From the NCBI GenBank assembly GCA_026874595.1, contig CM049314.1:78355300-78419299 (forward strand): a stretch of DNA of 64,000 nt, in the 5' to 3' direction. Source of the stretch: Sipunculus nudus. Taxonomy: Eukaryota > Annelida > Sipuncula > Golfingiida > Sipunculidae. The notes under the pieces were generated by a model. That model was not told the origin of the DNA. It did not search any database and saw only the letters and a list, made by a program, of their open reading frames with translations. Position numbers and translations under genes: made by a program. Each line of letters begins with the position of its first letter. Position 1 is the stretch's first letter. Below are positions 40,018 through 51,452 of this stretch, one piece after another.

Positions 40018-40257
40018 GGCTTCTGTGGCTCAGAGGTAGAGTGCAGGACTCAAAGCCGGGAGCTCGTGGCTTCGAATCTCAGCCGAGGCGGTGAGGTTTT
40101 TCACGGTCGGCCCCCACCTAGGGTGAGCGCTCTGCAGGCTTAATGGGAAGGCTGTGCCCCACAGCCGTGTATCACTCACAAATGAGTGCGTCTTTGGGGG
40201 GTTCCTCGGTGTTATGACCCAGCAATGGGGATGATTACACCCTCAGGACCCGCAGGT
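40018..40257 (+). mobile_element. tRNA-derived SINE, unit 7
   Basis: As unit 3, with a change in the A-box region (GGTAGAGTGCAGG for GGTAGAGCGCAGG). Confidence 0.7.
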
Positions 40258-42813
40258 GCTGTAGACACCGGGCCTGGGTGACACCAGGATACAAAGTAAA
40301 AAATATGATAGGAAGCGAGTGCTACCGCCGTGTCAAGTAGTCCCAAAACCAAAATCGAAACTCTGCAGATGTACATACTTAGGTTAATAATTGAATAAGT
40401 CAGCATTAAAAAATAGAGGCAGTTACCTCCACCAAAAAAAAAAATTTGCACACACAACATAAAATGTGTTAAATACAACCAAAGAGTGGATAATCTACCT
40501 TTTATTTTCATTGATCGGAAATTTAAGGTCTGCTCCAGTACATCCATCAAAAGACTTAATAATCACGTTGCTTCCTTGAAAACCTGATCTGATCATTGTA
40601 TTATCTGCAGAAAGGCAGTTTAATAGCATTATTTGATTAGGTGGATACAGGTTATGATAGGCTAGATTTAGCCCTAGTTCCAACCCAAAACAGATCTGAT
40701 ATATGATTATAACCAGGTTTTAAATAAACGACCACAATATTGATACCTTTTCGCTTGAAGAAACACAATATTATGCATGTATTTCACAAATGCATTAACA
40801 TTTTGTGGTTTCATTCCCAAGGGAAAACGTTCCAGAGTTAGAATGATTTATCAGAACATTTTTTGGGGAGACTCCATACTTCCATGATCCCATTTTGAAC
40901 TTTGTATATTTTCATTTGTCGCCTCCAAGATCCACGTGCTATCCTGTGGTTTTCTTTCTAGAAGTCCAAATGTTCTGTTGGACATACTATTTTGACAGAA
41001 TAAAGTATTTTTTCTAATGCGTAATATATCATTAATATAATATTTTAATATTTGTTCACAATTTATTTTACTTTATGTAACCAATATATATTAAGCGAAA
41101 ATATCCAGAATAAATTCACATGCTCGATGAGGCCGGTACAATATTCAAGAAACCAGTTTAGTCATAAGATATGTAATAAAAACAAAGTTGATAAAAGATA
41201 AAATGTTTACATGAGATGTTTTAGAACATTGTAATATCAACATATAACATCAGACCCAAGATGATAGAGCTAATAGAGTAAATTGCTAATTCAGAGACTC
41301 TGATTAAAAGGATTACATTATCTTGTTAAAGTCAAAATATATCAGTCAAATTCTTATTTTAAAAACATGTCTTTGAAGCATGTATAAAATATCGAAAGGA
41401 ATCTACTATGCCTGGATTTAAAGGCAGACTATTTCTCAAATTAGGTCCTGTCACAACAGATTGTTTGTAACCATTTCCAGTTTGCTTGTTGGCTTAACAA
41501 GTAGTAGTTTTTATACTGTAGATCCCTTACCGAAATAAAAAAAACTTATTAAGAACCTTTTATCTGTTGCTTTTGTACTTTTAATTTTCTGCTGTACATG
41601 TAGATAGAAACAGAGTTTGCAAGCATGTATACTATTTTCATGCCGCAAAGTAATTTATGTTAATTTATACTATATTTTTGAGAGACAAGAAATAATTCAT
41701 AAAGGGAAACTTGTTCAACATAATTTATTATGGAACAGATTTAATAGTTTTATGAGTGTAGATGATTGATTATAAATGTTTCTCTAGTTTTTTAAAACTC
41801 TTCATGATAAAAATATCATATCTTGAACTTTTGTTGTAGGAATATACTTTTATGTATCTTGTCCGTGTGTAGTGCCATTTGTTGTTTTTGTACTGTATCA
41901 TTACATGTGTTTGTGTATCTGTATTGTTTTGAAATAATATAAACAAATGATTTATATATACAAAAACAAGATAATACAAAGACTGGACAGCATTATAATA
42001 AACAGCATAAAAAGATACATTCAAGAAACGTTAACATCGTTTCTCGCAACAACACTTGATTTTGCTTATGTTTCAGTAATGGGATTTTTTGTTAAATCAT
42101 TTTGAGGTAATTGATAGACACCATCAGTAAAGCAAAATTGTCTTTTATAAACAACTGTCTCCAATAGTTTAGTTGACTTTATCGTACGAGAAATCGCGTT
42201 TAAGGAGAACCTAGTGCGGACTTTTAAATTCTGTATGAACATTCAAATGACGCAAGAGAGCCCCGTTACAGGGGTAAAGATAATTCTCGTATTATCTAAC
42301 CACTAAAACTGGTGGCTTGTTACAGTATCACGAACGAATGGTCTGTTAGGTGTATAGCAGGTGTTGACAGCAGTCGAAAATAACACGGTTAGCTGTGTAT
42401 TTAGATGTCACGGTATGCCAGCAGCAAGTTCTTGGGTCCGGTAAGCCGAAAAAGTATTTATTATTTCTACTGGTAAAAAGTCGTAAAACACATTCCAGAA
42501 TTGTAAATATTACAATGGCCCTTAAATTGAGGTTTCTCCCTTCCTTCTGCTTTTAGAGTTTTTTGGACACTTGACACTGATGTACTGCACCATCACTGAC
42601 CATCTTGGTTTTTCCTTGCATTTTAAGTTAGCATCATCTTTATCTAGCAGTTATCACCAGACCAGGGCCCCGAAATTACCCTGGCAGTTTTTACCTTTAA
42701 CGACTGAGGGACCCCCAATCTCCATGCAGAGTGACTAAAATTATTTTTATTTGTAATATATATATTCATGCTATATTTAAATGATGCTGATATATGATAT
42801 ATATATATATAAA

Positions 42814-43624
42814 GTTATACAAATATAGCGGAATCCAGTTTCGTCAGACATTTTTAATATTTTTTATTTTGAGGTGCTCGCTATATAGCAGCAGTCATTA
42901 TACAAGGTTTTTGTATATATGTGGCTACACTGGTACAGCTGATATTTCACAAATATACACACATTTTGCCACCGCTGTGTCAACCATCCACGAGGAGTCG
43001 CGGTTTATCCTCAAATACGAATGTATCAGACTTAACTGTGGCTCCCAGTTCGCCCACCTTGTGAAGTTAACGGTTTCGCGGAAAACTCCATATCCATTTC
43101 TACCCATCACGTCCCTCTACCTTCCGGCCTGTTGTTCAAACACACTCTGTGAACGAGAGATACATAAACTCACCTCTAACTCCGTTTCCACTCTTACAGA
43201 GGAAGACTTGATAGTTTCGCCTCTAGTTTCATGTTTCATGATTACTGCCCAAATTAAAAATAATTTCTCCTAATTTTAAACACATTTAACCTAGATCTCT
43301 ACTTAAGATATACTAACGGTGCAGGTATCATTCTTGCCATTTATATACTAATATATTTATATATGTAGGTGTATTTATATGTGTATATAATTTGTGTATA
43401 TATAAATATCAGTAAATGATAAAAAGCGCTGAAAATATTTATTTTAAATAGAGGTATCAATCCTCGCTATTGGAAGTCAAAATACTACAACTGACTACTT
43501 CAAACGTATCTTTAGTTGTCATTAGATTTATAGGACCTGATACTAGCCTAATATACACTACTATAACACATATAGAAAATGTAGTTTTTCTTTATCACCA
43601 TTTTTTACTCAACCTTAAATATAT
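42814..43624 (+). repeat. Array partial unit 8
   Basis: Holds only the first part of a unit (CTLD-C exon and flank), then continues into unique sequence at AAATATATT|GCAGATATATCG. Units 1-7 read AAATATATT|GGTGCACAATTC at the same point. The paralog at 58560 has AAATAGATT|GCAGATATATCG, so the partial unit keeps the ancestral junction. Confidence 0.95.
42925..43146 (-). pseudogene. CTLD-C exon relic, partial unit 8 (in place for gene B1)
   Basis: The copy that lies directly downstream, in minus sense, of B1 CTLD-N (43999-44193), hence the position of the original B1 exon. It carries the same TGA and frame change, so either B1 is dead or its C-terminal exon lies elsewhere. Confidence 0.8.
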
Positions 43625-43998
43625 TGCAGATATATCGATGCTGCAAGAATTCTGATTGGGAGTTTACATATTATACGTGGCTTTTTTTGTCCTTCGTTTA
43701 ATGCAGCCGTGTTACCAGCATACCAGTATTATGACACCAATAGCAATGTGTAGAATTGTATATTTTACACAACCGACTAAAATCATCAATTTTCATGTTT
43801 CTACGGCAAATGCTAAAAAATGTCTCTCTTTTTATATTTTTTCAATCTCATACATGGTCCATTAAAGACAACACTAAGGTGACAATTATAATTCCTATCC
43901 CAATATTCCTGGTCATAAAATTAGGAGTATGCATGTATGCTTAATCACCAGAACCTAAAAAGGAAATGAATAATTACAGCGCTAGGAAGAGGACTCAC

Positions 43999-44193
43999 TG
44001 TTTACTTGAGCCACAAGAGTTTCGACCTGGAAACTTTCTGTCTCACTCTCAATGCTGACCAGGTGCGCCTTCCTGGACCTACACTTTTCTGCAGCACTCA
44101 GTGGATACTGATAGTGGGAGTAAGTTAAATAACAGGACACCCTTCTTGACACGGGGTCTTTGAAATTGTGTCCGAAGCCATCAGGGCAGTTGA
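43999..44193 (-). CDS. Lectin B1 CTLD-N exon (intact)
   Basis: N-terminal half of a C-type lectin-like domain. A TTTTTGCAG acceptor precedes it, and A|GTGAGT follows as donor; it enters and leaves in phase 1, like A+ exon 3. It reads CPDGFGHNFKD, then RRVSCY, then SAAEKC and HLVSIESETE, which are the usual CTLD first strand, Ser-Cys-Tyr, helix Cys and LVSIES motif. It is open throughout. Its partner CTLD-C in place (42925-43146) is disabled, so the gene as a whole is probably not functional unless another 3' exon is used. Confidence 0.65.
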
Positions 44194-44383
44194 CTGCAAA
44201 AACATACAGAAATAGCATACCATCAGGTCGACCTCTGTTTTGGTTAAATCTCTTTGTCCAGTACAAAACAGTAACATCAATTATTTAAGAAAATAAAAAA
44301 GTTATTTTAAAAAATTCTGAAACATTATTATTTCTTATGATTAAGCGGTCTAATTCTGCGCAGGAAGTTAGACATGTAATTAC

Positions 44384-44493
44384 CATCGGAAAGAGCATTT
44401 TTCATGGTGGTCGCTCCATCATTTAACTGATGAGTCTTTCCTTCATCCAGAGACTCCACGTAGACCAGATCGTCCAATTTCTTCTTCGAATAT
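44384..44493 (-). CDS. Possible lectin B1 upstream exon
   Basis: An open, polar segment (YSKKKLDDLVYVESLDEGK, then HQLNDG and KNALSD) ends in phase 1 at a good donor (GATG|GTAATT), which fits the phase-1 entry of the next exon. The acceptor (TTGAAG) lacks a pyrimidine tract. In B2 the same segment is split by an insertion of about 190 bp. It could be a spacer exon like the end of A+ exon 2. No domain recognised. Confidence 0.35.
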
Positions 44494-44994
44494 CTTCAAT
44501 ATGTATTAATATAATATATATTTGGTTACGTCATTAGATATAAATTTTGGGCAAACCAATTCTAATCGAATTTATCAAAAGGAGGAACGACCTTTATTTA
44601 TATTCAAAGATAAAATTTGCGCATGACCGACAAAGGATATGGTGAGAATTAACAGATATTTTTTTTATCAGGTTGATCATGTTCTCCGCCTAGTCGAAGG
44701 TGCCATTGTCAGTACGTCACATAAGATATAGACACACATCCAGAAAAAAAATAGATGAATGCTCCTTACATCAAAATATTCATCGATTCCAATTTATCTC
44801 AAGTTAGAGTTTTGTTTTGTTTTCATGGTCCGTTTTTATGATCACACAGTATTCCACATATTTATAAAACACTGCTACATTTTCTTTGTATTTTCCAAAG
44901 AAACACTTAAACAAGCCTAAGTGTTTGATCTCTTTTGAATTTGCAAAAGATGTCAAGGAATCAAAGAACGTTTTATTTTGTTACTCTCAATGCA

Positions 44995-45151
44995 GACAGG
45001 AGTTCCAGTTTTAATTGATGTTTCAGAACAAACTGATTCAGCAGATTTAAAGACATTCCCAAAATTGTATCAAGCCGATGACAAAACAAGCATCCATTTA
45101 ATACTTACAATAACTAACATATTTATCATATTTGTCTTACTGTACAAATGA
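44995..45151 (+). other. Possible plus-strand terminal exon with a hydrophobic tail
   Basis: After TTGTTACTCTCAATGCAG, a good acceptor, an open segment of 51 codons reads TGVPVLIDVSEQTDSADLK, then KLYQADDKTS and a hydrophobic end (LILTITNIFIIFVLLYK) before TGA. The copy in B2 (about 60332-60493) keeps it open with one codon inserted. However, most differences between the copies change the residue, so selection is not evident. No upstream exon found. Confidence 0.25.
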
Positions 45152-45469
45152 TATCATAAAAGCAAATGATACAATGACAAAATCAAATGATAAAGTCAGA
45201 TTTATTCAGTTTTAAATTAATTCGCCGGCTGAAATGTAAAAGTCATGTCTTCCTGTTCGTTGATATAGCATTTGATACTTAGATAAGAAATATGGCATAG
45301 CTTTCGATTTGGCTCACAGGTATGGCATAGTGGCATTTAATTAATACATACTATCACCTCCGCCGTCAAGAGCAAATTCAGAGCCAATTTGGGAAAAAAT
45401 GGCAAATTAATTTTGCCGCCCTGTCCAACAAACAATAAAATATCATGATGACTTTACATGTAAAGGTGA

Positions 45470-45778
45470 AGGTAGGGGGGTATAGTTATATACACTATGT
45501 CAGTCTCTTCCGACGTTACACTTTGCCTTCCTGGTCTCTCGGGCATGTTCATTATCGTAGCTTTCCTCGGCTCCCTGGGGAAGGTTATTTGTTCTAGATT
45601 TGAAGGCCGCCATGTTTGACTAGTACCCATTCACTCCTGGTTGAAGAGAGAAACTCTTGTGGAAAAGACTTTGGCTAGAAGTCCTAGCGCGGAAAACGGT
45701 CAGATCGGATCGGGAGGCGAACACAACCTTACGGCCACGAATCCAACGCACTAACCATTACGCCACCACTTTCTAAGT
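45470..45778 (-). mobile_element. tRNA-derived SINE in segment B1
   Basis: On minus it starts GGTGGCGTAATGGTTAGTGC, a tRNA-like A box, and has GGTTGTGTTCGCCTCCC as a B-box-like block about 40 bases on. The body holds CTCTTCAACCAGGAGTG and AATGGGTACTAGTC, similar to common tRNA-SINE bodies. The head part (45713-45768) is the one-copy version of the 52-bp minisatellite unit at 61149-62656. Confidence 0.65.
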
Positions 45779-46060
45779 TTGACCGATCAGGAGAAAAATA
45801 GGTAAAAGCGTGTCTGGGAGGGCGCTTAAAATATAACGAAAATGTGCCAGTATTTAGGCTTTTTATTGTCATATAATGGTTTCAATATGCTTCTTGTGCG
45901 CAGGGTGGTGATTGGATTTTCATTTACACAATAGACCGGGTAACCTACGTATAGAGGGTGTGGATATATTTGAAAACCTGAGGGTATTTACATTGAATTA
46001 TATATCAATAACATATCTGGTAGTTAATAATATTTGGTTGTTAGGATTGTCGGCAGCGGA

Positions 46061-46445
46061 TCAAAGTTTAACATTTGGAGTTTTTAAACGGGACCATAAT
46101 TACCCATACATTGTCATAGGCTGTACAAATGATAATAATAATATTTTGCCGGGAGGCATTTCAATAGGTGCTTTCATTCTTTTTTCATGTACGCCTTTAT
46201 ATTGCATTTCCGCAAACTCACTTGAAATATTACCCTTCTGTAAACTCTTAATCTGTTTTTTTAATGAAAAACAAACTTTATTTTTATTCTTTTTTATTCT
46301 GTATTTTTTGTATGTAACACCACGCACATTATTCCGTCGTAACATTGTGGTAGCAAACAGGCTATCGAAGTAAGAATGAATATGAAACAGTTAATAAAAC
46401 AAGTGAAATTTAATTAGATAATTATATATATATATATATATATAT
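46061..46445. other. AT-rich spacer ending in an (AT)n tract
   Basis: Lies between segment B1 and the single donor-like segment. A 153-codon open frame (45912-46373) overlaps it but has no ATG and no recognisable domain. 46421-46445 is (AT)n. Confidence 0.6.
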
Positions 46446-49345
46446 GCTGTAGACACCGGGCCTGGGTGACACCAGGATACAAAGTAAAAAATATGATAGG
46501 AAGCGAGTGCTACCGCCGTGTCAAGTAGTCCCAAAACCAAAATGGAAACTCTGCAGATGTACATACTTAGGTTAATAATTAGATAAGTCAGCATTAAAAA
46601 AAAGAGGCAGTTACCTCCACCAAAAAAAAATTGCACACACAACATAAAATGTGTTAAATACAACCAAAGAGTGGATAATCTACCTTTTATTTTCATTGAT
46701 CGGAAATTTAACGTCTGCTCCAGTACATCCATCAAAAGACTTAATAATCACATTGCTTCCTTGAACACCTGATCTGATCATTGTATTATCTGCAGAAAGG
46801 CAGTTTAATAGCATTATTTGATTAGGTGGATACAGGTTATGATAGGCTAGATTTAGCCCTAGTTTCAACCCAAAACAGATCTGATATATGATTATAACCA
46901 GGTTTTAAATAAACGACCACAATATTGATACCTTTTCGCTTGAAGAAACACAATATTATGCATGTATTTCACAAATGCATTAACATTTTGTGGTTTCATT
47001 CCCAAGGGAAAACGTTCCAGAGTTAGAATAATTTATCAGAACATTTTTTGGGGAGACTCCATACTTCCATGATCCCATTTTGAACTTTGTATATTTTGAT
47101 TTGTCGCCTCCAAGATCCACGTGCTATCCTGTGGTTTTTTTTCTAGAAGTCCAAATGTTCTGTTGGACATAATATTTTGACAGAATAAAGTATTTTCTAT
47201 AATGCGTAATATATCATTAATATAATATTTTAATATTTGTTCACAATTTATTTTACTTTATGTCACCAATATTTACTAAGCGAAAATATCAAGAATAAAT
47301 TCACATGCTCGATGAGGCCGGTACAATATTCAAGAAACCAGTTTAGTCATAAGATATTTAATAAAAACAAAGTTGATAAAAGATAAAATGTTTACATGAG
47401 ATGTTTTAGAACATTGTAATATCAACATATAACATCAGACCCAAGATGATACAGCTAATAGAGTAAATTGCTAATTCAGAGACTCTGATTAAAAGGATTA
47501 CATTATCTTGTAAAAGTCAAAATATATCAGTCAAATTCTTATTTTAAAAACATGTCTTTGAAGCATAAAATATCGGAAGGAATCTACTATGCCTGGATTT
47601 AAAGGCAGAATATTTCTCAAATTAGGTCCTGTCACAACGGATTGTTTGTAACCATTTCCAGTTTGCTTGTTGGCTTAACAAGTAGTAGTTATTATACTGT
47701 AGATCCCTTACCGAAATAAAAAAAACTTATTAAGAACCTTTTATCTGTTGCTTTTGTACTTTTAATTTTCTGGTGTACATGTAGATAGAAACAGAGTTTG
47801 CAAGCATGTATACTATTTTCATGCCGCAAAGTAATTTATGTTAATTTATACTATATTATTGAGAGACAAGAAATAATTCATAAAGGGAAACTTGTTCAAC
47901 ATAATTTATTATGGAACAGATTTAATAGTTTTATGAGTGTAGATGATTGATTATAAATGTTTCTCTAGTTTTTTAAAACTCTTCATGATAAAAATATCAT
48001 ATCTTGAACTGTTGTTGTAGGAATATACTTTTATGTATCTTGTCCGTGTGTAGTGCCATTTGTTGTTTTTGTACTGTATCATTACATGTGTTTGTGTATC
48101 TGTATTGTTTTGAAATAATATAAACAAATGATTTATATATACAAAAACAGGATAATACAAAGACTGGACAGCATTATAATAAACAGCCTAAAATGATACA
48201 TACAAGAAACGTTAACATCGTTTCTCGCAACAACACTTGATTTTGCTTATGTTTCAGTAATGGGTTTTTTTGTTAAATAATTTTGAGGTAATTGATAGAC
48301 ACCATCAGTAAAGCAAAATGTGATACTCGAATAACAAATACAATAATCTGAGATGTTTTTAATGATCCACTAACCTTTTAGTCCTTTTTTTATTTACTCA
48401 GATGCCAGTGTTTTCTCTCATTCTCAATACCTCTTTCGTTACACAATTCTTTTGAGCTATCCAGCGAGAAGTGTTGTTGTCAAATCCCATGTCGCAAGAA
48501 ATATTTCTGTCTTTTTGATTGTCAACAGATACATACCCAAACCTGAAAGGACACTCTACAGCCAAACATACACATATAAATATACTTTTTCACTCAAACA
48601 CATCTGTTGTACATTTAAAACATTGACACATGTTAAATCAGACATACGAGCCGACATTTTAGATATAAAAACGTCACTGTAGCTGAAGAATTTGTCTTTT
48701 ATTAACAACTGTCTCCAATAGTTTAGTTGACTTTATCGTACGAGAAATCGCGTTTAAGGAGAACCTAGTGCGGACTTTTAACTTCTGTATGAACATTCAA
48801 ATGACACGCGAGAGCCCCGTTAGAGGGGTAAAGATAATTCTCGTATTATCTAACCACTAAAACTGGTGGCTTGTTACAGTATCACGAACGAATGGTCTGT
48901 TAGGTGTACAGCAGGTGTTGACAGCAGTCGAAAATAACACGGTTAGCTGTGTATTTAGATGTCACGGTATGCCAGCAGCAAGTTCTAGGGTCCGGTAAGC
49001 CGAAAAAGTATTTATTATTTCTACTGGTAAAAAGTCGTAAAACTCATTCCAGAATTGTAAATATTACAATGGCCCTTAAATTAAGGTTTCTCCCTTCCTT
49101 CTGCTTTTAGAGTTTTTTTGGACACTTGTCACTGATGTACTGCACCATCACTGACCATCTTGGTTGTTCCTTGCATTTAAAGTTAGCATCATCTTTATCT
49201 AGCAGTTATCACCAGACCAGGGCCCCGAAATTACCCTGGCAGTTTTTTACCTTTACCGACTGAGGGACCCCCAAGCTCCATGCAGAGTGACTAGAATTAT
49301 TTTTATTTGTAATATATATATTCATGCTATATTTAAATGATGCTG
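46446..49345 (+). repeat. Single copy of the second part of the array unit
   Basis: Matches 16852-19384 of unit 1 in order, from GCTGTAGACACCGGG to ATATTTAAATGATGCTG. It lacks the SINE head and the CTLD-C part and differs from the array at more sites than array units differ from each other. It contains an extra 370 bp (about 48320-48692) with a lectin CTLD-N relic. It is either the donor of the array unit or a sister of it. Confidence 0.9.
48405..48555 (-). pseudogene. CTLD-N exon relic (gene C)
   Basis: On minus, after a CTGTAG acceptor, the exon starts in phase 1 with ECPFRFGYVSVD, then RNISC, then SRWIAQKNCVTKE. A frame change follows, and the other frame gives VIENERKHWHLS, which matches the LVSIES...EHFHV part of A+ exon 3. 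No clear donor. It is a diverged, frameshifted member of the same exon family, absent from the array copies of this segment. Confidence 0.6.
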
Positions 49346-49429
49346 CTTGATACATTTTGGCACATCTGTTCCTGCTGTTTGATCCACTATACTTATGCGA
49401 TGGTAATTGCTTGCTGTCAAATTTAAACG

Positions 49430-51331
49430 AGCTATCTTGTTAATTTCATTTAATATTAACACACCTAAAACTTTCAGGTCCCATATATCGGAGTTTCCAT
49501 ACTTCTACAGTTGTTCGTTTATTCTCATTGACTGACATTCAGCATATTCCTAAACATGCTAGGTTTTGTGAGTATTGTGTCATGGAGTACACATGGACAT
49601 ATGGTTATTCTGAGATTTATATCGAGAGCACAGAAAAATGCAGTTAAATTTATATCAGGCGCTACTGAGTGCAACGCATCCACAGATTAATTCAAATAAC
49701 CACTTCTCTGTCTTTGGACACTCTGTATGTCCGACCCTCTGTCCGTCTGTCCCTCTGTCTATCCGGTCTTCTCTCCCGTTTTTCAGGCACATATCGTTAT
49801 GTTGTTGTCGTTAAGTGAATATCCAGAGAGATCATGGGAACACTTTGGAGAAATACGGTTACCTCGACCTAAATTATTCAGGTTACCGTTACTGAAAACT
49901 CAGGTTTCAGTAGATCAGGTATTTGTTAGAAAAACACAGATAGGCACATTTCTACACAGATAGCAGATAGCCACATTTCTCAGGAACGGTTAGAATTTAA
50001 AGATATTTCGAGCGCTAATTGATATTCATTGAATTTGAAAAGCTGCAGATGGTAGGTAGTACCCCTTGAAAGCTCTCTGTTTTGTGCATTTTACTACTTG
50101 GAGATTGATTAATTACAGCCTGACTAGGACTGTAGTGAAAATTACTTGTTCACGGATACGTTCTTGGGTGGAGGCTGTAATGGATGTATTATCAGAAGAA
50201 TCATCAGTGTAAACAAGGAACTGTTGGAGCTTATAAAGTGATGTAGATCAGCAAGAAAGAAATTATTGTGTGGAATACACTAAGATTTTTCTTTGGTTAT
50301 TATTGAATTATTGCGTAAAATTATCATGACCAGGGGTTACCTGTGAGGCTGTTCAAACCCTTTAATATACATGTATATGCATTTTTCTATCTCAGACTTA
50401 TTTATTTGTGTGTACATGCATACGTTAATGGTGTCAAAGTGCATTCCAGAACTATATAAATGAAACTTTTAGGATCACACAGATCTAACATCCATGGCAA
50501 AGCTGTTCCAATCCAAACTGGGGCAAGATCGTTTCAGTAATATATTGATAGGAATCGAGTAATCATGTCAACAGAGCTTGATTCTGTATCCTGTATCGCC
50601 AAATGGAGAGACTCGATGACAGCTAATAACAAGTGCATTTTTATGTTTAAGTCTGTAGACATGTGTAAGTGTAATTGTAGTTAATCGATTGGTGCCAGAT
50701 CTAGTAGTTGGTCACTGTATGTCACTGTAACTTAATTTTCTTTCACTACAGTTAAATAGGTTTTGAATACAGTTAGGCTTTTCTACACTTTAGATGTATT
50801 TTAAATTTGAAAACATTTTTGGTGTTTACAAACTGAATAACATTGTACAGAGCATTTTTGTTTGTATTTTATTGGACAGGCATCTAAAACAGGCCACCTT
50901 CTTGTGTAGGTATTAGTTCTTTAGACCTCGAATCAAAATATGTACATTGCTGTAGTATTGAGATTTTGAGAGATTCTGACAATCCAAGAATGTATGAAAA
51001 TTAGGGCAAATTTACAAAAAGCATACCACGCCATTTTATGGACAAAAAATTGAAGGAGTTCCATTTGCATGCAGCGATTTTTCTTTCTTCCGTTAGACAC
51101 ATAAAAAGTATATATGACCCAAATGGGAGACATTTGTATTTTATTGTAAATTGCACTTTACCTCTTTTTAGAGTTTTTGTCTGATTGACAACTCTATTAT
51201 GTTGTTTAAAGATAGTGTTTGCATCAATTGAATCTTCGATTTATTAAAAGAATTCTGGTTTGGGTCTCCGACTTGCCTTTTATCAATATTAACTGCATGA
51301 AGTTGAGCCTTCTCCCAGAGTTAGGTTCATC
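49430..51331 (+). repeat. Upstream region of lectin A+, inverted copy of 9560-11290
   Basis: Matches the A- flank in reverse order over about 1.8 kb with clear divergence. No coding exon is supported before the signal-peptide exon. A promoter must lie in the last part if the gene is active, but no TATA box or start site can be assigned with confidence. Confidence 0.65.
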
Positions 51332-51452
51332 ATGCTTCCAAGCAGCAAAATGTCGAGAAAGTTTGAAGTGTTTATTTACCCCATTCTGTTTCTTTTGATA
51401 TGGTATCATAGAGAAACCTCCGCCTTTTCCAGCGTATATTACGGAGGCTCTG
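51332..51452 (+). CDS. Lectin A+ exon 1 (signal peptide)
   Basis: ATG at 51332, with a second in-frame ATG at 51350 that gives a more typical signal peptide: short basic start (MSRKFE), hydrophobic core ([11 protein letters not shown]) and a likely cleavage after ETSA. The donor TCTG|GTGAGT is near perfect; phase 1. Confidence 0.7.

Larger units (their letters stand above)
38911..42813 (+). repeat. Array unit 7 (class b, mosaic)
   Basis: Class b at most sites, but class a at TTTTCTGCTG (near 41586) and at TTGATAGACACC (near 42112), which suggests gene conversion or crossover between classes. Three bases longer, in the AT tract at its right end. Confidence 0.95.
15514..43624 (+). repeat. 3.9-kb tandem array: seven full units plus one partial
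   Basis: Using the start GTTATACAAATATAGCGGAA as marker, units begin at 15514, 19409, 23309, 27209, 31110, 35010, 38911 and 42814, giving periods of 3895-3903 bp. Units are almost identical; they differ by scattered single-base changes and one- or two-base indels. Each unit has a first part of about 0.8 kb (CTLD-C exon relic, minus strand) and a second part of about 3.1 kb (SINE plus a segment also seen at 46446-49345). Shared variants alternate, giving a 7.8-kb dimeric period over units 2-7. Confidence 0.97.
43625..46060 (+). repeat. Segment B1 (direct copy of 58563-62750)
   Basis: Begins at GCAGATATATCGATGCTGCAAG and matches 58570 onward over about 2.4 kb. It includes a lectin CTLD-N exon, a possible upstream exon, a plus-strand open segment (44995-45151), a SINE and the founder sequences of both terminal minisatellites. 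Divergence is a few percent plus indels. Confidence 0.85.

Noticed and set aside
15514-43624. Viral or plasmid concatemer as an explanation of the array
   Set aside because: The units contain lectin exon and SINE sequence shared with the flanks on both sides, so they are chromosomal.
45912-46373. 153-codon plus-strand open frame
   Set aside because: It starts at TTG with no in-frame ATG, has low-complexity hydrophobic runs and no recognised domain, and its counterpart in B2 has become the 33-bp minisatellite.
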